From Alphaproteobacteria bacterium (GTDB lineage Bacteria; Pseudomonadota; Alphaproteobacteria; Sphingomonadales; Emcibacteraceae), in the NCBI GenBank assembly GCA_002401545.1, contig NVTJ01000007.1, positions 29,428-39,947 of the forward strand: DNA of 10,520 nt. The letters are read 5' to 3'. Made by a program: the position numbers and the translations under genes. The notes under the pieces were generated by a model that saw nothing but the letters and a program-made list of their open reading frames with translations, was not told the origin of the DNA and made no database searches. Below, piece after piece: positions 6,685 through 10,520 of the stretch; positions within the stretch are counted from its first letter, which is position 1; each line of letters begins with the position of its first letter.

Positions 6685-8775
6685 ATGACTAATATATATT
6701 ATATGATTGTGGGCTGCGGAATTGTTGCACTCATTTATGGCATATATGCCACCCGTAGAGTTATGGCTTACGGCACCGGCAACGAACGGATGCAGGAAAT
6801 TTCCGCCGCCATTCGCGAAGGCGCTGCCGCTTATCTGGACCGTCAATATAAAGCCATCGGCATGGTCGGTGTTGTTGTCGCCGTGGCCCTGTATTTTCTG
6901 CTGGGCGGCCATGTGGCTATCGGTTTTGTTGTCGGGTCTGTTCTGTCGGGCCTGACCGGCTATATCGGCATGAATGTGTCGGTACGGGCAAACGTCAGAA
7001 CCGCACAGGCCGCGTCCGAAGATATTCACAAGGCCCTTGATGTGTCCTTCATCTCCGGTGCGGTGACCGGTATGCTGGTGGTTGGCCTCGGTCTGCTGGG
7101 TGTTTCCCTTTATTATATTTATATGATCACCGGTGGTGTCGATGTGCGCACCACATTGGAAGGCCTTGTCGGTCTTGGTTTCGGTGCCTCGCTCATATCC
7201 ATCTTTGCCCGTCTTGGCGGTGGTATTTTCACCAAAGGTGCTGACGTTGGCGGCGATATGGTGGGCAAGGTCGAAGCCGGTATCCCCGAAGACGACCCCC
7301 GCAACCCGGCGACAATCGCCGACAATGTGGGCGATAATGTGGGCGATTGTGCCGGCATGGCTGCCGACCTGTTCGAAACCTATGCGGTGACGATTGTGGC
7401 GACAATGCTGATCGCCTCCAGCGCCTTTGTCGGGGCAAGCGTGGAGAAAATGATGCTGCTGCCGCTTATGATCGGTGCCTTGAGTATTCTGGGTTCCATC
7501 GGCGGTACTTTCTTCGTCAAGATGAAAAAAGGTTCCGAAAACATCATGAGGGCCTTGTATAAAGGCCTGATCTGGAGCGCGGTTATCTCCGGCGCCCTCA
7601 TCTATGGTATGCTGACACAATATGATTTCTTTCAGGGCATTCAGTTTGCCAATGGCGACGCGCTGACCACAACCGCTATCTTCTGGTGCGTTCTGACCGG
7701 ACTTGGCGTGACCGCCCTTGTGGTGTGGATTACGGAATATTACACCAGCACGGAATATCGCCCGGTTCGCGTTATTGCCGAGGCTTCTGAAACCGGGCAT
7801 GGCACCAATGTTATTCAGGGTCTGGCCATTTCCATGGAATCAGCCGCCCTGCCGGTGATTGTGATTTGCATGGGTATTTTTATTGCCCATGATCAGGCGG
7901 GCCTGTTTGGTATCGCCATTGCCGCATCTGCCATGCTGTCCCTGGCAGGCATGGTTGTAGCACTGGACGCTTATGGTCCGGTAACCGATAATGCCGGTGG
8001 TATCGCCGAAATGGCCAAGCTGCCTGAAGATGTGCGGGTGACAACAGACAAACTGGACGCCGTGGGTAATACCACCAAAGCCGTCACCAAAGGCTACGCT
8101 ATTGGGTCAGCCGGGCTGGCATCACTGGTGCTGTTCGCGGCCTTCACCGAGGAAATCGCCCATTATATGCCTGATCTTCCTGAGATTTCATTCTCGCTTC
8201 AGGAACCTTTCGTTGTGATCGGCCTGTTCATGGGGGGCATGTTGCCCTATCTGTTTGCGTCCATGTCCATGATGGCTGTGGGGCGTGCGGCGGCCAGCGT
8301 CGTGATTGAAGTCCGCCGCCAGTTCAGGGAAATCCCCGGCATTATGGAAGGCACCGCAAAGCCGGAATATGGCAAGGCTGTTGATCTGCTCACCAAGGCG
8401 GCGATCAAGGAAATGATCCTGCCATCCCTGCTGCCCATATTGGCCCCGATAGTGCTTTTCGCCGTGGCATATATGGCCAGTGATATGGTTGGTGCATTTC
8501 AGGCTCTGGGTGCCATGCTCATGGGAACCATCATTACCGGTATTTTCATGGCCATTTCCATGACGTCCGGTGGCGGTGCCTGGGATAATGCCAAGAAATA
8601 TATCGAAGATGGCCACCACGGCGGCAAGGGAAGCGAGGCCCACAAAGCCGCTGTTACCGGTGATACGGTTGGTGATCCTTACAAGGATACCGCTGGCCCG
8701 GCGATTAACCCGCTGATCAAGATTGTCAATATCGTGGCAATTCTTCTGGTGGCTGTTGTGGCAAAATTCATGTAG
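6685..8775 (+). CDS. hppA: Membrane-bound proton-translocating pyrophosphatase, K+-independent type
   Basis: This pump hydrolyses pyrophosphate at the cytoplasmic face and exports protons across the membrane. At 696 residues it has normal bacterial length, with about 16 helices. The catalytic signature DVGGDMVGKVE lies at 187-197, followed by IPEDDPRNPATIADNVGDNVGDCAG (200-224), which supplies the acidic Mg-PPi ligands. The second catalytic block, GDTVGDPYKDTAGPA, is at 659-673. In GNTTKAVT the residue at 465 is Lys. K+-dependent members have Ala there, and Lys replaces the K+ requirement, so this is predicted K+-independent and H+-pumping. One small variation is Gly190, where DVGAD is more usual. 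GAGGG (6676-6680) lies 4 nt before the ATG. It is followed by its own terminator and then by ppa, the soluble pyrophosphatase. Confidence 0.97.
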   Translation: MTNIYYMIVGCGIVALIYGIYATRRVMAYGTGNERMQEISAAIREGAAAYLDRQYKAIGMVGVVVAVALYFLLGGHVAIGFVVGSVLSGLTGYIGMNVSVRANVRTAQAASEDIHKALDVSFISGAVTGMLVVGLGLLGVSLYYIYMITGGVDVRTTLEGLVGLGFGASLISIFARLGGGIFTKGADVGGDMVGKVEAGIPEDDPRNPATIADNVGDNVGDCAGMAADLFETYAVTIVATMLIASSAFVGASVEKMMLLPLMIGALSILGSIGGTFFVKMKKGSENIMRALYKGLIWSAVISGALIYGMLTQYDFFQGIQFANGDALTTTAIFWCVLTGLGVTALVVWITEYYTSTEYRPVRVIAEASETGHGTNVIQGLAISMESAALPVIVICMGIFIAHDQAGLFGIAIAASAMLSLAGMVVALDAYGPVTDNAGGIAEMAKLPEDVRVTTDKLDAVGNTTKAVTKGYAIGSAGLASLVLFAAFTEEIAHYMPDLPEISFSLQEPFVVIGLFMGGMLPYLFASMSMMAVGRAAASVVIEVRRQFREIPGIMEGTAKPEYGKAVDLLTKAAIKEMILPSLLPILAPIVLFAVAYMASDMVGAFQALGAMLMGTIITGIFMAISMTSGGGAWDNAKKYIEDGHHGGKGSEAHKAAVTGDTVGDPYKDTAGPAINPLIKIVNIVAILLVAVVAKFM

Positions 8776-8800
8776 TCCGGCCAATAAATTTCATTTATGG

Positions 8801-8832
8801 AAAAGCCCTGCGTTATGCGGGGCTTTTTTTTT
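8801..8832 (+). terminator. Intrinsic terminator of hppA
   Basis: An 11-bp stem pairs AAAAGCCCTGC (8801-8811) with GCGGGGCTTTT (8817-8827), with one U·G pair and the 5-nt loop GTTAT. It is followed without a break by T's to 8832, nine T's in all (8824-8832). It begins 25 nt after the hppA stop. The A's before the stem give a partial reverse terminator, but no gene approaches from the right on the - strand here. Confidence 0.92.
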
Positions 8833-8858
8833 GACATGGGTATATATTTAGCTATATT
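8831..8858 (+). promoter_or_regulatory. Sigma-70 promoter of ppa
   Basis: A perfect -35 box TTGACA (8831-8836), a 16-bp spacer and the -10 box TATATT (8853-8858, 5 of 6) form a near-consensus promoter. Transcription would start near 8865, giving a leader of about 27 nt that contains AGG (8880-8882) before the ppa ATG. The first two T's of the -35 box are the last T's of the hppA terminator. This indicates strong, probably constitutive, expression of ppa independent of hppA. Confidence 0.75.
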
Positions 8859-8869
8859 GCACCGCAATA
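8855..8869. promoter_or_regulatory. Dyad over the ppa -10 box and start point
   Basis: TATTGC (8855-8860), ACC, GCAATA (8864-8869) is a perfect 6-bp inverted repeat with a 3-bp centre. It overlaps the end of the -10 box and the predicted transcription start. A protein bound there would block initiation. At the RNA level only part of it would be transcribed. It is short enough to be chance. Confidence 0.25.
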
Positions 8870-8891
8870 GAATCTAAACAGGTAAAGCCAA

Positions 8892-9440
8892 ATGCCCCAA
8901 GTCGACAAAATCCATGCGGGTCTTAATCCGCCGGAAGAAATCAACGTCATCATTGAAGTACCCGCCGGCGGTGCCGCCGTGAAATATGAAATGCACAAAC
9001 GCAGTGGCGCCCTTCTGGTGGACCGGATTTTGCATACCCCCATGCGTTATCCCACCAATTATGGCTATATGCCCCATACCCTGTCAGATGACGGGGACCC
9101 CTGTGATGTGATGGTGGTTGTGGGGGAACCACTGATCCCGGGATGCGTCATCCGCGCCCGGCCCATCGGAGTGCTGCTCATGGAAGACGAAGCCGGCGGC
9201 GATGAAAAAATCCTTGCCGTACCGGACCTGAAAACCGATCCTACTTACAAAAATATCCTGACCTATACTGATCTGCCGGAAATCCTGCTGCAACAAATTC
9301 AGCATTTCTTTGAACATTACAAGGATCTGGAAGAAGGCAAATGGGTCAAGATCACCGGATGGGAAGGCCCGGAGGTCGCCAAGCAGAAAATCCTCGAGGG
9401 TATCAAGCGGGCGAAGAACACCCCCGAGGAAGAAATTTAA
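8892..9440 (+). CDS. ppa: Inorganic pyrophosphatase, soluble family I
   Basis: This cytoplasmic enzyme splits pyrophosphate into two phosphates and pulls biosynthetic reactions forward. The 182 residues match the family I hexameric bacterial form in length. The metal-binding signature DDGDPCDVMV is at 66-75, with D67, D69 and D72 matching E. coli D65, D67 and D70. D99 and D104 in MEDEAGGDEK match D97 and D102. E22, K31, R45, Y57, Y143 and K144 fill the other known active-site positions at the same +2 offset. AGG (8880-8882) precedes the ATG by 9 nt, and a strong promoter of its own lies upstream. The neighbour hppA does the same hydrolysis while pumping protons. It ends 21 nt from the convergent chemoreceptor gene, with no terminator visible between them. 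Confidence 0.98.
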   Translation: MPQVDKIHAGLNPPEEINVIIEVPAGGAAVKYEMHKRSGALLVDRILHTPMRYPTNYGYMPHTLSDDGDPCDVMVVVGEPLIPGCVIRARPIGVLLMEDEAGGDEKILAVPDLKTDPTYKNILTYTDLPEILLQQIQHFFEHYKDLEEGKWVKITGWEGPEVAKQKILEGIKRAKNTPEEEI

Positions 9441-9461
9441 AAATATACCAGATACCGTTGA

Positions 9462-10520
9462 TCACGCCGCCCGGACATCTGACAGGAATTGTTCAATATC
9501 CTTTTTCAGATTTTCAGAAATCTTGCCAAGCTCATCGGCAACCGTAAGAACCTGATCCCCGGCTGACCCGGTCTGATCAGCCCCCTCTGCTACCCGGGTG
9601 ATATTGCTCGATACCTCATTGGTCCCGGTCGCCACCTGTTGTATGCTCTGGGAGATTTCATTGGTGGCCGCGCTCTGCTGCTCAACCGCTGCCTGAATGC
9701 TGACGGTGACTTCGTTGGACTTGTTGTTCACATCAACGATGGTCTGAATGCTGCTCACCGCCTTTTGGGTCAGATTTTGCATTTCCTTAATCTGGGTTGC
9801 AATTTCATCGGTGGCTCCACTGGTTTGACCCGCAAGGGCCTTGACCTCTGAGGCCACAACCGCAAAGCCTTTACCGGCTTCCCCGGCACGGGCAGATTCG
9901 ATGGTGGCATTAAGCGCCAGAAGATTGGTCTGTTCCGCAATATCACTGATAATACCAATAACATCATTGATCTTTTCCGCCGCATCCGCAAGGGCGGAAA
10001 TTGCGGTTTCGCTCTGTTTCGCTTCCTCTACAGCTTCCTGAGAAATGTCACTGGCCTTTGTCACCTGACGGCTGATTTCTTGTACGGAACTTGTCAGTTC
10101 TTCGGCGGCAGAGGCCACCATATTGACGTTATTGGCCGTTTCGTCGGACGCTGATGCCACCACAGCGGAGCGTTCCTTGGTATCCGATGATGTGGCCACC
10201 AACTGCTTGGCGGTGGCGCTCATTTCCGTTGATGAGGCCGCCATAACCTCCATCATTTCCGTGACTTTATTTTCAAAAGTAGCGATCATTTCATTAATCC
10301 GGCTGGCACGGGCTTCACGCCCGGCTACTTCAGCCTGATCACGTTCCAGTTCTTCTCTTTCACGGGCGGCGGTGGCTTCTCGCGTCTCCTCATCCCGTTT
10401 CAATTGTTCCTGTTCAGCCTCTTTGCTTTCCTGTTCAAGGCGTATGCGTTCAATGGCATTGACTTTAAAGACATTAACCGATGTTGCCATTTCGCCAATC
10501 TCATCCTTGCGGTCAAGGCC
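9462..10520 (-). CDS. Methyl-accepting chemotaxis protein, C-terminal part (runs off the right edge)
   Basis: The frame stays open from the stop at 9462 to the window edge, so 352 C-terminal residues are visible and the start lies outside. The first visible residues, GLDRKDEIGEMATSVNVFK, are the end of a HAMP domain. An ATG at 10490 falls inside that motif and is not the start. A charged coiled coil rich in Glu and Arg follows, then the long antiparallel signalling helices. The hairpin tip that contacts CheA and CheW is seen as ISDIAEQTNLLALNATIE followed by SARAGEAGKGFAVVASEVKALA (about 9830-9960). Glutamine/glutamate-rich stretches on both helices are likely methylation regions. There is no C-terminal CheR-tethering pentapeptide; the protein ends FLSDVRAA. 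The sensory domain, and so the signal, is not in this window. Confidence 0.95.
   Translation of the reverse strand, partial: GLDRKDEIGEMATSVNVFKVNAIERIRLEQESKEAEQEQLKRDEETREATAAREREELERDQAEVAGREARASRINEMIATFENKVTEMMEVMAASSTEMSATAKQLVATSSDTKERSAVVASASDETANNVNMVASAAEELTSSVQEISRQVTKASDISQEAVEEAKQSETAISALADAAEKINDVIGIISDIAEQTNLLALNATIESARAGEAGKGFAVVASEVKALAGQTSGATDEIATQIKEMQNLTQKAVSSIQTIVDVNNKSNEVTVSIQAAVEQQSAATNEISQSIQQVATGTNEVSSNITRVAEGADQTGSAGDQVLTVADELGKISENLKKDIEQFLSDVRAA

Noticed and set aside
6643..7800. Long open frame on the - strand opposite hppA (385 codons, His- and Gly-rich).
   Set aside because: It lies almost wholly antisense to the well-conserved hppA. Its composition is what the reverse of Gly/Ala/Val-rich membrane codons gives, and it shows no domain or ribosome-binding site I can recognise.
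8188..8784. Second - strand open frame opposite the 3' end of hppA (198 codons).
   Set aside because: Same antisense effect. The hppA frame is conserved through its catalytic C-terminus and explains the sequence.
8784..8798. ATAAAT-ttc-ATTTAT dyad just after hppA.
   Set aside because: It is short and AT-only, and the strong terminator immediately downstream already explains the region.
10488..10490. ATG on the - strand as the start of the chemoreceptor gene.
   Set aside because: The frame stays open to the window edge and the preceding codons read GLDRKDEIGE, part of the HAMP domain, so the gene starts outside the window.

Overview
The window reads as ordinary chromosome of an alphaproteobacterium. 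The evidence is a UbiA of the ubiquinone pathway divergent from rsmE, a K+-independent-type membrane pyrophosphatase of the Rhodospirillum kind, and an alphaproteobacterial-style chemoreceptor signalling domain. Base composition is moderate, with AT-rich patches between genes. I cannot name a genus.

Left part (1-4827, all + strand): a LysR-family regulator cut off just inside its effector-binding domain (154-549) is followed by an AT-rich gap. Next comes an unrecognised 96-residue protein with two membrane segments (682-972), whose stop codon overlaps the start of a TrkH potassium transporter (969-2474). The small gene's ribosome-binding site lies inside a perfect 9-bp hairpin. After a 98-nt gap comes a two-gene unit: an unrecognised polytopic membrane protein with paired histidines (2573-3625) and an acyltransferase-3 family protein (3631-4827), 5 nt apart.

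Middle part (4841-6586): rsmE (- strand) converges on the acyltransferase gene and diverges from ubiA (+). These are housekeeping genes for 16S rRNA methylation and ubiquinone synthesis, and they share a very short divergent promoter region.

Right part (6685-10520): hppA, a membrane proton-pumping pyrophosphatase, ends in a clear intrinsic terminator. The T-tract of that terminator runs directly into the -35 box of a near-consensus promoter for ppa, the soluble pyrophosphatase. The two genes give the cell an energy-conserving and an energy-dissipating way to remove pyrophosphate, side by side but apparently as separate transcripts. A methyl-accepting chemotaxis protein gene on the - strand converges on ppa and runs off the right edge.

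No mobile element, CRISPR array, tRNA, rRNA or defence system was seen. The least explained items are the small membrane protein coupled to trkH, with its occluding hairpin, and the histidine-rich membrane protein paired with an acyltransferase.
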